Under the pieces are notes generated by a model. It searched no databases. It saw nothing but the letters and a program-made list of their open reading frames with translations, and was not told the DNA's origin. Positions 27,996-37,808 of a DNA stretch of 64,000 nt are shown piece after piece. The stretch is taken from NCBI GenBank assembly GCA_965601485.1, contig OZ271846.1:1736001-1800000 (forward strand), given 5' to 3'. This DNA comes from Methylotenera_A aquatica. Its GTDB lineage: Bacteria; Pseudomonadota; Gammaproteobacteria; Burkholderiales; Methylophilaceae. Numbering within the stretch: the first letter of the stretch is position 1; every line of letters starts with the position of its first letter. The translations under genes were made by a program, and so were the position numbers.

Positions 27996-29648
27996 ATGCG
28001 TTTTGATTTAGATCATGATTGGCAAGGCAATATGTCCACCCCGCGCGCGCGCGTGGGCGAGCGCGCCAAAATACGTCTGTTGTTAATCTTATGCGTGGTG
28101 TGGTTGTTAATGGGATTGATTGGTCATGAGCCATGGAAACCATTTGAATCGCATAGTATCAGTGTGATAAAAACTATTTTAGACACTGAAGAATACCTCG
28201 CTCCCAGCGCATCTAGTCCAAACAAAATAATCAATCCGCCGCTTTTTTATTTAAGCGCGGCATTTGTGGCCAAAATTTTCCAATTCATCTTACCTTTGCA
28301 CGATGGTGCCCGCATCGCTACAGGCTTATGGATGCTGATCACTTTCTTGATGATGGGTATGACAGGCCGCGAGTTGTGGGGCAAGGGCACTGGTCGTCAA
28401 ACTACTTTTGTATTAATGGGTACACTTGGCTTAATCGTTAGCGCACACACGTTAACGCCAGCAGTGTCTAGCCTAGCAGGCTTAGCCACTGGATTTTATG
28501 CACTGGCTTTGAGTAAAAGACGACTATATCGTGCCAGCATTTTGCTAGGAATAGGTCTGGGAGTTAGCTTTTTATCTACAGGCTTGCTGCCTTTGAGCAT
28601 TTTGATCGCCACAAGCATAACCTTACCGTGTTTGTTCAGCTTTTGGCGCAGTAAAAGTTATTTATATGTCTTGGGATTATCGCTTGTAGTAGCAAGCCCT
28701 TTTTTGCTGATTTGGCCAATCTTATGTTTAACATTTCAGCCAGAAATTTTTAATGCTTGGTGGCTGCAATCACTTGATCAATTTAAGCAGGCTTATTATC
28801 TGTATTTTTTAAAAACCCTGGTATGGTATGCATGGCCGGTGCTACCTTTAGCCGTTTGGGGATTTTGGCGTTATCGCACACAACTGCTCAACAAGCCTAA
28901 ATTTCAGTTAATTATTACCTTTAGCGTTGTCGCTTTAATATTGATTGGCTTTGGCGCAGAACGCAAAGAGATATTTGCATTACCCTTATTGATACCACTT
29001 ACTGCGATGGCAGGTGGCAGTATTGAAACCTTAAAACGCGGCACTGCAGGCGCGCTAAACTGGTTTGGTCTCATTTTATGTGGCTTAATGAGCGGCCTTA
29101 TTTGGATGGGCTGGGTTGCGATGATGACTGGTAATCCAGTAAAAGTAAAAGAGCGCCTGACTTTTTTATCGGGCATGACTGAGCTTAGTTTTAATTTTAT
29201 TGCCGTGATTTTGGCAATTGCAGTGAGTTTAATTTGGCTGTTTACCGTCTTCCGTTCACAGCACTCTAACCGATCCAGCACCACCAATTGGGCTATTGGC
29301 ATAACCTGTGTTTGGACATTACTGATGACTATATGGCTACCGATGATTGATTCGGCTCGCAGCTACGGTGCTGTTTTTACACAATTTAAAAATGCTCTAC
29401 CAAAACAATATGCCTGTATTACCAGCAATCACTTGGGTGATGCGCAGCGTGATTTACTGCACTATTATGCGAATGTAAAAACCTTCGCTTTTGAAACCGA
29501 ACAGAATCTTAACTGTGATTTATATTTGATTCAAGATGAAAGAGGCAGAGAAAAATTAGAGCCTGGACCAGATTGGAAACTGATTTGGAGTGGGGAACGC
29601 TTGAATGAGCGGCGCGAAAGTTTTAGATTGTTTCAGCGCGTTTCTTAA
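27996..29648 (+). CDS. ArnT-like membrane glycosyltransferase
   Basis: A 550-residue polytopic membrane protein with about 12 hydrophobic segments. It fits the ArnT/PMT-like GT-C fold: a short cytoplasmic N-terminus, first helix, then a periplasmic loop with GHEPWKPFESHSISVIKTIL where the catalytic acidic residue normally lies, and NPPLFYLSAA as in ArnT homologues. Members transfer sugars from polyprenyl phosphate to lipid A or proteins; the substrate here is unknown. Start: ATG 27996, or ATG 28032, which has a better AAGG ribosome binding site. It is convergent with fdsD. Confidence 0.75.
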   Translation: MRFDLDHDWQGNMSTPRARVGERAKIRLLLILCVVWLLMGLIGHEPWKPFESHSISVIKTILDTEEYLAPSASSPNKIINPPLFYLSAAFVAKIFQFILPLHDGARIATGLWMLITFLMMGMTGRELWGKGTGRQTTFVLMGTLGLIVSAHTLTPAVSSLAGLATGFYALALSKRRLYRASILLGIGLGVSFLSTGLLPLSILIATSITLPCLFSFWRSKSYLYVLGLSLVVASPFLLIWPILCLTFQPEIFNAWWLQSLDQFKQAYYLYFLKTLVWYAWPVLPLAVWGFWRYRTQLLNKPKFQLIITFSVVALILIGFGAERKEIFALPLLIPLTAMAGGSIETLKRGTAGALNWFGLILCGLMSGLIWMGWVAMMTGNPVKVKERLTFLSGMTELSFNFIAVILAIAVSLIWLFTVFRSQHSNRSSTTNWAIGITCVWTLLMTIWLPMIDSARSYGAVFTQFKNALPKQYACITSNHLGDAQRDLLHYYANVKTFAFETEQNLNCDLYLIQDERGREKLEPGPDWKLIWSGERLNERRESFRLFQRVS

Positions 29649-29662
29649 ATTTATTCAACAGC

Positions 29663-29695
29663 AATTCCAACGAGACTATTAGTCTTATTGGATTT
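29663..29695. terminator. Possible bidirectional terminator between convergent genes
   Basis: TCCAA (29666-29670) pairs with TTGGA (29688-29692), and inside it AGACT pairs with AGTCT around ATT. The hairpin lies between the stop codons of the ArnT-like gene and fdsD and overlaps the latter. T-runs are short, so the call is tentative. Confidence 0.35.
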
Positions 29696-29909
29696 CTAAA
29701 TAGCTGCTAGTAATAGCGGCTGCAACTTTTTGATGCAAACCTGAACCATTTGTATTTTTTACATGTTGCGCCAACTGTTGGCGCATTTGTAATGCCCAAA
29801 ACTTGTTTAAATGCCCTGCGATTCCTTGTTTAACTTGATTTTCATCTGGATAGGGTTCATAAAAGTCGCCAATTTGATTGGCCATTTTAATTAACTGTTC
29901 TGTTTGCAT
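29685..29909 (-). CDS. fdsD: Formate dehydrogenase subunit delta
   Basis: FdsD is a small accessory protein of NAD-dependent Mo formate dehydrogenases, needed for activity of the FdsABG complex. The 74-residue product has the family pattern LIKMANQIGDFYEPYPDENQ and HLNKFWALQMRQQL. It is the last gene of the fdsG-fdsB-fdsA-fdhD-fdsD order, 68 bp after fdhD. No cofactor-binding residues are expected. Confidence 0.9.
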   Translation of the reverse strand: MQTEQLIKMANQIGDFYEPYPDENQVKQGIAGHLNKFWALQMRQQLAQHVKNTNGSGLHQKVAAAITSSYLEIQ

Positions 29910-29977
29910 GCGTATAAACTTTAAAAAAATTAAATCAAAGAATCAAACTATTATTTAAAACCAATTCATCACTAATA

Positions 29978-30862
29978 CTAAAATTTTATGCGATGTTGAT
30001 GAGTATATATAACAAATTGCTGATCGCGCAAAAAGCCGATTAACGTTACGCAATACGTTTCCGCAATACGAATCGCTAAGCCTGTCGGTGCAGAAATTGC
30101 GGCCAATACTTTAATACCTGCTGTTGCTACTTTTTGCACCATCTCTACACTGGCACGGCTTGAGGTTAATACAAACCCGTCATATTGATTTGGCCGTTTT
30201 GGCTCATTATTTTCCTGCCTCTTATTTTCTTGCCTAGCTAGGGCGCCAATCAATTTATCCATAGCATTGTGCCGCCCCACATCTTCACGCACCAACACAA
30301 CCTCACCTTGCGCATCAATCCAAGCACATGCATGAGTTGCGCCAGTTGCTTGCTGCAAAGTCTGTTTGTTTTGAATCGCATGAAAAGCTGATTGAATTTG
30401 CTTGGCAGATAATGGTTTGGAAACACCTCTTTTATTGGGAGTATCTGTTTGCGGCAATCGCAAGACTTGCTCTAAGCTTTCTGCCCCACAAATGCCACAA
30501 CCTGTACGTCCAACTAAATTACGGCGTCGATCTTTTAGTTTAGAAAAACATTCTGATGCTATTTCTAAACGCAATTCAATACCCTGCGATTGCTTTACCA
30601 CTTCAATATCGTATAAATCGCTTTTATCGCGCAAAATACCTTCTGATAGCGAAAAACCCAGCGCGAAATCTTCCAAATCTAAAGGCGTAGCCATCATCAC
30701 CGCATGTGATACCCCGTTATAGACCAGCGCAATCGGCACTTCTTCAGCCACTTTATCTTGTACGGAAATCAGCTCACCATTTCGCCAGCGCGTAACATTC
30801 ACCTCTGTCAGCGGCACATCAATCGAAAACAGAGAGTCAGTTAAAACCAGTTGCTCAGACAA
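29978..30862 (-). CDS. fdhD: Formate dehydrogenase accessory sulfurtransferase
   Basis: FdhD passes sulfur from a cysteine desulfurase to the molybdenum cofactor before its insertion into formate dehydrogenase. The 294-residue protein has the redox motif CGIC at residues 122-125 (GRTGCGICGAES), EDVGRHNAMDKLIG and TSRASVEMVQKVA, all conserved in the family. It follows fdsA by 25 bp on the same strand. Confidence 0.97.
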   Translation of the reverse strand: MSEQLVLTDSLFSIDVPLTEVNVTRWRNGELISVQDKVAEEVPIALVYNGVSHAVMMATPLDLEDFALGFSLSEGILRDKSDLYDIEVVKQSQGIELRLEIASECFSKLKDRRRNLVGRTGCGICGAESLEQVLRLPQTDTPNKRGVSKPLSAKQIQSAFHAIQNKQTLQQATGATHACAWIDAQGEVVLVREDVGRHNAMDKLIGALARQENKRQENNEPKRPNQYDGFVLTSSRASVEMVQKVATAGIKVLAAISAPTGLAIRIAETYCVTLIGFLRDQQFVIYTHQHRIKF

Positions 30863-30887
30863 AATAAAATACTTCAGTTAAAAAGTA

Positions 30888-33836
30888 TTAAGCAGGCTGC
30901 GTTGTTTTAGCAGATTTTTTGCCCGTAAACGCAATCTGGGCTTCGCTAAAGGTTTTGTAGTCTTTTTGCCAATCGGATAATTGATTCACGCGCGTGACCT
31001 GCACTGCCGTTACTTTAAATTCTGGGCAGTTGGTTGCCCAATCGCTGTTGTCCGTTGTAATTACATTGGCTCCTGATTCTGGGTGATGGAACGTAGTGTA
31101 AATTACCCCAGCTTGCACGCGCTCAGTTAAGGTTGCGCGCAATACTGTTTCACCCGCACGACTGGCAATGCCTACCCAATCACCTTCTCTAATTCCGCGC
31201 TCTTCAGCATCATGAGGGTGAATCTCTACAATATCCTCAGCATGCCAAGCATTATTAAGCGTACGGCGCGTTTGTGCCCCTACGTTGTACTGGCTCAAAA
31301 TACGACCTGTAGTGAGTATTAATGGGAATTTAGCGTTTACTTTTTCTGTAGTAGGCACATATTGTGTGATAAAGAATTTACCCTTACCGCGCACAAACAC
31401 ATCAATGTGCATGGTTGGCGTACCTTCTGGGTTTTCATCATCGCATGGCCATTGAATACTGCCCAGCTCATCTAACTTAGCAAAACTGACACCTTTAAAG
31501 GTTGGTGTTAATGCGGCGATTTCATCCATAATTTCACTGGCATGCTTGTATTGCATATCATAGCCCAAAGCTGCTGACAATTTAGCGGTGATTTCCCAAT
31601 CTTCTAAGCCACGTTCACCATGGCCATTTTTAGGGGTCATTACACGGCGCACAGGTGAAATGCGGCGCTCCGCGTTGGTAAATGTGCCGCTTTTTTCTAA
31701 GAATGACGCACCAGGGAAGAATACATGCGCATACATGGCAGTTTCATTTAAGAACAAATCTTGCACAATCACGCACTCCATACTTTCTAGAGCGTGCGTT
31801 ACATGCTGGGTATTGGGATCGGATTGCGCGATATCTTCGCCAACGCAATACAAGGCTTTAAATTTACCCTCGCCTGCAAGGTCTAGCATATTGGGTATAC
31901 GCAAGCCTGGATCGTTGCTTAATGGTCTGCCCCAAGCGCTTTCAAACAAGGCGCGCGTCGCATCATCCGATACATGGCGATAACCAGGGAACTCATGCGG
32001 CATGCTGCCCATATCGCAACTGCCCTGCACATTGTTTTGACCGCGTAAGGGATTAATGCCTACGCCTTCGCGCCCCACATTACCGGTTGCCATCGCCAAG
32101 TTAGCGATACCCATCACCATGGTTGAGCCTTGACTATGCTCGGTAACACCTAAGCCATAGTAGATAGCACCGTTACCACCCGTGGCAAAAAGCCGCGCAG
32201 CTTCACGCATAGTTTGTGCTTTAACTCCCAAAACAGACTCTAATGCTTCTGGTGAATTCTCTGGTTTTGCCACAAAATCGCGCCACATCACGAAAGAATC
32301 CCACTCACAACGTTCATGCACAAAATCTTCTTTCACCAAGCCTTCGGTTACCACCACATGTGCCAGTGCAGAAATTAAGGCCACGTTAGTGCTAGGGCGT
32401 AAATTCAGGTGATAATCGGCGCGAATATGCGGCGAGTTATCCACCAAATCAATTTCACGCGGGTCGGCAATAATCAGTTTTGCGCCCTCACGTAAACGGC
32501 GTTTCATTTGGGATGCAAACACAGGGTGGCCATCTGTCGGATTGGCTCCGATAATCATGATGACATCACTTTTCATTACAGAATCAAAGGTTTGTGTACC
32601 TGCCGATTCGCCAATCGTTTGTTTAAGACCATAACCTGTTGGGCTGTGGCAAACGCGGGCGCAAGTGTCTACGTTATTGGTGCCAAATACGGCGCGCACC
32701 AGTTTTTGGGTGACATACACTTCTTCATTGGTACAACGGCTAGACGTAATACCGCCCATGCTCTCTTTGCCATACTTGGCAGAAATGCGTTTAATCTCTG
32801 AAGCAGCATAGTCAATCGCCTCATCCCAGCTCACCACTTGCCACTCATCTTTAATGCTTTTACGTATCATTGGAGTAGTAATGCGGTCTTGATGAGTAGC
32901 ATAACCCCAAGCGAACCTTCCCTTGACGCAAGAGTGCCCATGATTAGCACCGCCGTTTTTGTGTGGAGTCATTCGAATTACTTCTTCGCCTTTCATCTCC
33001 GCATTAAAGCTACAACCGACGCCGCAATAGGCGCAAGTAGTAGTCACTGAATGCTCTGGTGTACCCGCTTCAATAACAGTTTTTTCCATTAATGTGGCAG
33101 TCGGACAGGCTGCTACACAGGCACCACAAGAAACACATTCTGAATCTTTAAAGTTTTCAATACCTGATGCTACTTTTGAGTCAAAACCACGACCACTAAT
33201 GGTTAAGGCAAATGTGCCTTGTGTTTCCTCACAAGCGCGCACACAGCGACTGCACACGATACATTTACTGGGGTCAAAGGTGAAATAAGGATTGGACTCG
33301 TCTTTTTCAGCCTTAAGATGATTTTCACCCTCATAACCGTAGCGCACCTCACGCAAGCCTACCGCGCCTGCCATATCTTGTAATTCGCAATCACCATTGG
33401 CTGAGCAAGTCAGACAGTCCAGCGGATGATCTGAAATATACAATTCCATGGTACCCCGGCGAATATCCGCCAATTTGCTGGTTTGTGTATGAACTTTTAA
33501 GCCTGGAGCAACTGGTGTAGTGCAACAGGCTGGATAACCACGGCGACCTTCGATTTCCACCACGCATAAGCGGCAGGAGCCAAACGGCTCTAAGGAATCG
33601 GTAGCGCACAATTTAGGTACATTAACACCTGCCAAAATGGATGCACGCATAATACTGGTGCCGTCTGGTACGGTAATTTCGCGACCATCAATCTCCAAAG
33701 TCACCATCAAATCCGAATTACTGGCGGGTGTACCGTAATCTAGCTGGTCATCATAACCAGTACGGCTATGTTTATTACCAGCGTTGTAACTATTGTGCGG
33801 GTTCGCATCACTAGGGCTATATTTAATGTCATCCAT
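30888..33836 (-). CDS. fdsA: NAD-dependent formate dehydrogenase subunit alpha
   Basis: FdsA is the catalytic subunit that oxidises formate to CO2 at a bis-MGD molybdenum centre. In 982 residues, after a 40-residue low-complexity start, come a [2Fe-2S] ferredoxin domain (Cys 77, 88, 91, 104/105), an HxxxCxxCxxxxxC cluster site (137-150), two [4Fe-4S] sets (192-202 and 234-244), and the molybdopterin domain with its own cluster (C268, C271, C275, C303). The probable Mo ligand is C396 with H397 (ARVCHSPTG), so this is a Cys rather than Sec enzyme. Confidence 0.98.
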   Translation of the reverse strand: MDDIKYSPSDANPHNSYNAGNKHSRTGYDDQLDYGTPASNSDLMVTLEIDGREITVPDGTSIMRASILAGVNVPKLCATDSLEPFGSCRLCVVEIEGRRGYPACCTTPVAPGLKVHTQTSKLADIRRGTMELYISDHPLDCLTCSANGDCELQDMAGAVGLREVRYGYEGENHLKAEKDESNPYFTFDPSKCIVCSRCVRACEETQGTFALTISGRGFDSKVASGIENFKDSECVSCGACVAACPTATLMEKTVIEAGTPEHSVTTTCAYCGVGCSFNAEMKGEEVIRMTPHKNGGANHGHSCVKGRFAWGYATHQDRITTPMIRKSIKDEWQVVSWDEAIDYAASEIKRISAKYGKESMGGITSSRCTNEEVYVTQKLVRAVFGTNNVDTCARVCHSPTGYGLKQTIGESAGTQTFDSVMKSDVIMIIGANPTDGHPVFASQMKRRLREGAKLIIADPREIDLVDNSPHIRADYHLNLRPSTNVALISALAHVVVTEGLVKEDFVHERCEWDSFVMWRDFVAKPENSPEALESVLGVKAQTMREAARLFATGGNGAIYYGLGVTEHSQGSTMVMGIANLAMATGNVGREGVGINPLRGQNNVQGSCDMGSMPHEFPGYRHVSDDATRALFESAWGRPLSNDPGLRIPNMLDLAGEGKFKALYCVGEDIAQSDPNTQHVTHALESMECVIVQDLFLNETAMYAHVFFPGASFLEKSGTFTNAERRISPVRRVMTPKNGHGERGLEDWEITAKLSAALGYDMQYKHASEIMDEIAALTPTFKGVSFAKLDELGSIQWPCDDENPEGTPTMHIDVFVRGKGKFFITQYVPTTEKVNAKFPLILTTGRILSQYNVGAQTRRTLNNAWHAEDIVEIHPHDAEERGIREGDWVGIASRAGETVLRATLTERVQAGVIYTTFHHPESGANVITTDNSDWATNCPEFKVTAVQVTRVNQLSDWQKDYKTFSEAQIAFTGKKSAKTTQPA

Positions 33837-33861
33837 GCTTTACTCCAGTCGCCTCTTTACT

Positions 33862-35481
33862 TTAGGCAACAACTATATCAATAATTTTTTTGAGTGTGGG
33901 TTTAGAATTAGGCACAAAGTCCTCTGCAAAATGGTTCATCGCGCTTAATACCGGATAAGGCGTCATGCCGCCCAATGCACAAAGTGAGCCATTTAACATG
34001 GTGTCGGATAAATCACGCACCAGTTTGGTATTTTTTTCCACATCTGTGCCGTTGATGATTTTATCAATCACCTCTACACCGCGCGAAGAACCGATGCGGC
34101 AAGGGGTACATTTGCCACAGCTTTCGATGGCGCAAAACTCAAACGCATAACGTGCCATTTTCGCCATATCAACCGTATCATCAAACGCCACAATACCGCC
34201 ATGACCTAAAACCGCCCAAATTTTGCTAAATTCTTCGTAATCCAGTGGCGTATCAAATTGGCTTTCTGGCAAAAATGCACCCAATGGACCACCTACTTGC
34301 ACCGCACGAATCGGCTTGCCAGTATAAGAACCGCCGCCAAAGTCATACAACAATTCACGTAACGTTGCGCCGAAAGCTAACTCTACCAAGCCGCCGTGTT
34401 TGATATTACCAGCCAGTTGAATCGGCAAGGTGCCGCGTGAACGGCCCATGCCGTAATCGGCATAAAACTGAGCGCCTTTATCCAAAATAATAGGGATAGT
34501 CGCCAAGGAAATTACGTTATTAACCACGGTTGGCTTACCAAATAAACCCTCAATTGCTGGCAATGGTGGCTTAAAGCGCACTAAGCCGCGCTTGCCTTCT
34601 AGGCTTTCTAGTAACGAAGTTTCTTCGCCACAGACATAAGCCCCCGCAGCACGGCGCACCTCTAGTTTGAATCTGTGATTGGTGCCGCAAATATTTTCAC
34701 CCAAATAGCCAGCCGCTTCGGCTTTGGCAATCGCTTCGTTCAAAATATGCAAAGCATGCGGGTATTCGCTGCGCAAATAAATATAGCCCTGATTGGCACC
34801 CACTGCGATACCTGCAATGGTCATGCCTTCGATTAGCACAAACGGATCATCTTCCATCACCATGCGGTCTGAATAGGTACCTGAATCACCTTCATCGGCG
34901 TTGCATACGATGTATTTTTGCACGCCTATTTCACCAGCTCCCAGCACTGTATTCCACTTAATGCCCGTTGGGAAAGCAGCACCACCGCGACCACGCAAAC
35001 CAGAATCGGTTACCGTTTTAACGATTTCAGCTGGGGTTAATTTAAGCGCATTGGCTAAACCCTTGTAACCATCGTGCGCTAAGTAGTCATCCAAAGAAAC
35101 AGGATCGGTAATACCAATGCGCGCAAAGGTTAAACGTTGCTGCTTTTTAAGCCATTCTAGCTCTTCAGTTAAGCCCAAGTTTAGGGAATGTGCTTTGGCT
35201 GTGCTTGAATCAGGATTTAAAAAACTCGCATCAAACAAGCTTGCCACATCTTTAGGCTGCACTGGCGCAAACGCCACGCGACCATTGGCTGTAGCAACCT
35301 CTACAAAGGGCTCTAACCAAAACAATCCACGTGAACCGTTACGGATTATCTCAATCTCAATGCCGCGTTTATGCGCTTCTTGCTGAATCGCTTTTGCGGT
35401 GCGGTTTGCGCCTAAACTTAATGCACTTGAATCGCGCGGAACATAGATTTTAATTGGCAAGTCTTTTGCGATAGAAGTCAT
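33862..35481 (-). CDS. fdsB: NAD-dependent formate dehydrogenase subunit beta
   Basis: FdsB is the diaphorase subunit that transfers electrons from iron-sulfur clusters to NAD via FMN. The 539-residue protein resembles NuoF with an N-terminal thioredoxin-like extension. Visible elements are GLRGRGGAAFPTGIKW (NAD/FMN binding), CNADEGDSGTYSDR, GAYVCGEETSLLESLEG, and the C-terminal [4Fe-4S] motif ESCGKCTPCRIG. It overlaps fdsG by 4 bp and precedes fdsA by 25 bp. Confidence 0.98.
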   Translation of the reverse strand: MTSIAKDLPIKIYVPRDSSALSLGANRTAKAIQQEAHKRGIEIEIIRNGSRGLFWLEPFVEVATANGRVAFAPVQPKDVASLFDASFLNPDSSTAKAHSLNLGLTEELEWLKKQQRLTFARIGITDPVSLDDYLAHDGYKGLANALKLTPAEIVKTVTDSGLRGRGGAAFPTGIKWNTVLGAGEIGVQKYIVCNADEGDSGTYSDRMVMEDDPFVLIEGMTIAGIAVGANQGYIYLRSEYPHALHILNEAIAKAEAAGYLGENICGTNHRFKLEVRRAAGAYVCGEETSLLESLEGKRGLVRFKPPLPAIEGLFGKPTVVNNVISLATIPIILDKGAQFYADYGMGRSRGTLPIQLAGNIKHGGLVELAFGATLRELLYDFGGGSYTGKPIRAVQVGGPLGAFLPESQFDTPLDYEEFSKIWAVLGHGGIVAFDDTVDMAKMARYAFEFCAIESCGKCTPCRIGSSRGVEVIDKIINGTDVEKNTKLVRDLSDTMLNGSLCALGGMTPYPVLSAMNHFAEDFVPNSKPTLKKIIDIVVA

Positions 35482-35957
35482 GATGCGCGCGCCTCATTAA
35501 TCAAATCTGCCATTTTCTGATTATCCATGCGGCCATAAACTTCATCATCCATCATCACGGCGGGCGAGCATGCACAATTACCCAAGCAATAAATCGGCTC
35601 TAATGTAATGGCGCCATCGCTGGTAGTTTGATGATAATCAATATTCAATTTGGCTTTAATGATGGCTTCCAGCTTTTCGGCGCCCATGGCTTGGCAAGAC
35701 TCTGCACGGCAAACGTATAAAATGTGCTTTCCAATGGGAAACGTTCTAAAATGATGATAAAACGTCACCACACCATGCACTTCAGCAACCGATAGCGCCA
35801 ATGCTCTAGAAATCGGCAGGTAACTGTCTTCTGGAATATAACCAATCGTATCTTGAATGGCATGCAAAAGCGGTATCAACGCACCAGGCATTTCTTTATG
35901 CTGCGTGATAAGTGATTGAATTGTAGTTAATTTTTCTATCGATAGTGCGTTTGCCAC
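35478..35957 (-). CDS. fdsG: NAD-dependent formate dehydrogenase subunit gamma
   Basis: FdsG is the NuoE-like [2Fe-2S] subunit of the formate dehydrogenase complex. The 159-residue product shows GYIPEDSYLPISRALALSVAEVHGVVTFY and the cluster ligands in CRAESCQAMG and CLGNCACSPAV. The start is GTG at 35955-35957 with an AAGGAT ribosome binding site. It is the first gene of the operon; the 243-bp gap to moaA on the other strand must hold both promoters, but I cannot place convincing -35/-10 pairs. Confidence 0.97.
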   Translation of the reverse strand: MANALSIEKLTTIQSLITQHKEMPGALIPLLHAIQDTIGYIPEDSYLPISRALALSVAEVHGVVTFYHHFRTFPIGKHILYVCRAESCQAMGAEKLEAIIKAKLNIDYHQTTSDGAITLEPIYCLGNCACSPAVMMDDEVYGRMDNQKMADLINEARAS

Positions 35958-36200
35958 AGATATCCTTATTGCAACAGTTATTGACGTAATAATACACCTA
36001 TTCGCAACCTTATTAAAGGCTAAAAGTGGGCTACCTAATCAGTATAAGACGTGTTTATAGCGTATAAATTCAATGCGTTTATTCATTTTTAAAAGCCTAT
36101 TAAATTTAGATGCATTTTTTATTGTTTACTTTATGTCACAAAACCGATCAATCAACTATCTGGCATTGTATACGTAACAGATAAGTCATAAAATAAGCTT

Positions 36201-37199
36201 ATGTTAAATCAACCTACATTAGTCGATCAATTTGGCCGCACAGTCGACTATATTCGCCTATCCATCACAGATCGCTGCGATTTTAGATGCGTGTATTGTA
36301 TGTCTGAAGACATGGCTTTTTTGCAGCGCGAAGAGGTTTTAAGCCTTGAAGAGTGTTCAAGACTGGTTAGAGTTTTCGTGAGTCTTGGCGTAAGCAAAGT
36401 GCGCATCACAGGAGGTGAACCATTGGTACGCAAAAATGCATTGTGGCTGTTTGAAGAGTTAGGCAAACTGGATGGCTTAAAAGAGTTAGTACTTACTACC
36501 AACGGCAGCCAACTAGAAAAAAAAGCTACCGCACTCAAAAAGGCTGGCGTAAAGCGTATTAATATTTCGATTGATAGCCTAAATGCTGAGCGTTTTAAAA
36601 AAATTACCCGTACTGGCGATTTAAATAAAGTACTAACAGGCTTGCAAGCTAGTATTGATGAAGGTTTTGAAGCCATTAAAATCAACACAGTTTTAATGCG
36701 CGGCAGCAACGATGATGAGGCAGCAGATTTAGTGCAGTTTGCCATTGATCAAAAAATCGATATTAGCTTTATTGAAGAAATGCCATTGGGCGAAGTAGAC
36801 CACACGCGCGAAAGCAGCTTTGTAAGTAATGCAGACACCCTAAAATTATTGCAAGACAAATACTCATTGCTACCTAGCACTGAGAGTACAGGAGGGCCAG
36901 CACGTTATTGGCGCGTGGCAAACAGCCATACAAAAATTGGCTTTATTTCACCTCACAGTCACAACTTTTGCGAATCTTGCAACCGGGTCCGTATCACCTG
37001 CAAAGGTGAGCTGTATTTATGCTTGGGGCAAGAAGACAGAATCGACCTCATGCCTTTGCTGCGCGACAACCCTGACGACGATGCGCCATTAATTGCCGCC
37101 ATTTTGGATAGCATGCGCATTAAACCCAAAGGCCATGATTTTGATTTGCGCCGCGCAGAGCCAGCTGTTATTCGATTTATGTCGTATACAGGCGGTTAG
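36201..37199 (+). CDS. moaA: GTP 3',8-cyclase MoaA
   Basis: MoaA is the radical SAM enzyme that starts molybdenum cofactor synthesis from GTP. The 332-residue protein has the SAM-cluster Cys at residues 26, 30 and 33 (DRCDFRCVYC), RITGGEPLVR, and the second C-terminal cluster in SHNFCESCNRVRITCKGELYLC. Its last residues are SYTGG, and the terminal GG is needed for activity in known MoaA. It is divergent from the formate dehydrogenase operon, whose cofactor it helps to make. Confidence 0.97.
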   Translation: MLNQPTLVDQFGRTVDYIRLSITDRCDFRCVYCMSEDMAFLQREEVLSLEECSRLVRVFVSLGVSKVRITGGEPLVRKNALWLFEELGKLDGLKELVLTTNGSQLEKKATALKKAGVKRINISIDSLNAERFKKITRTGDLNKVLTGLQASIDEGFEAIKINTVLMRGSNDDEAADLVQFAIDQKIDISFIEEMPLGEVDHTRESSFVSNADTLKLLQDKYSLLPSTESTGGPARYWRVANSHTKIGFISPHSHNFCESCNRVRITCKGELYLCLGQEDRIDLMPLLRDNPDDDAPLIAAILDSMRIKPKGHDFDLRRAEPAVIRFMSYTGG

Positions 37200-37208
37200 T
37201 TTTTCACC

Positions 37209-37808
37209 TTGTCAATTTCCAGCATTATTCTTTCTGGAGGTCGCGCTACGCGCATGGGCGGAGTTGATAAAGGCCTAGTCAGGCTGCAACAAAAGCCTTT
37301 AATTCAACATGTGATTGAGCGCTTAAGACCGCAAGTAAATGAAATTCTAGTTAATGCTAATCGTGAAATTGCGCAATACCAAGCGTTTAATTACGCTGTT
37401 TTGCAAGACACTCATGATGACTTTACAGGCCCTTATATTGGTCCTTTGGCAGGACTTAGCCTGGGATTGCAACATGCCAAGCACGACTATTTATTAACCG
37501 TGCCTTGCGATTCGCCTTTGTTGCCTCACGATTTAACGCATCGCTTACTGAGCAGTTTAATCGCTCATCAGGCAGATATTGCCGTTGCTAGCAGTGAAGG
37601 TCATGCACACCCTGTTTTTTGCTTATGCAAGAAAAGCGTATTGCCTTCACTTACCACATACCTAGCAAATGGTGAGCGGCGTGTAAGTGCTTGGCAAAAA
37701 GGTCAAATGTACATAGAAGTGGATTTTAGCGATTGCTACGATGGCTTTGTTAACCTGAATAGTTTTGAAGATTTAGCCGCTTTAGAATTAAAATTGCATC
37801 ATGCATAA
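37209..37808 (+). CDS. mobA: Molybdenum cofactor guanylyltransferase
   Basis: MobA joins GMP to Mo-molybdopterin to form the MGD cofactor that enzymes such as FdsA need. The 199-residue protein has the nucleotide-binding ILSGGRATRMGGVDKGL, GPLAGLSLGLQ and the metal-binding VPCDSPLLP. The start is TTG at 37209, because no ATG or GTG lies before the LSGG motif. It begins 9 bp after moaA, and its 3' end overlaps mobB by 8 bp. Confidence 0.95.
   Translation: MSISSIILSGGRATRMGGVDKGLVRLQQKPLIQHVIERLRPQVNEILVNANREIAQYQAFNYAVLQDTHDDFTGPYIGPLAGLSLGLQHAKHDYLLTVPCDSPLLPHDLTHRLLSSLIAHQADIAVASSEGHAHPVFCLCKKSVLPSLTTYLANGERRVSAWQKGQMYIEVDFSDCYDGFVNLNSFEDLAALELKLHHA

Noticed and set aside
28038..28070. Alternating CG tract as a Z-DNA or structural element
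   Set aside because: It lies inside the coding frame of the ArnT-like protein as Arg/Ala/Val codons and is too short to claim a role.
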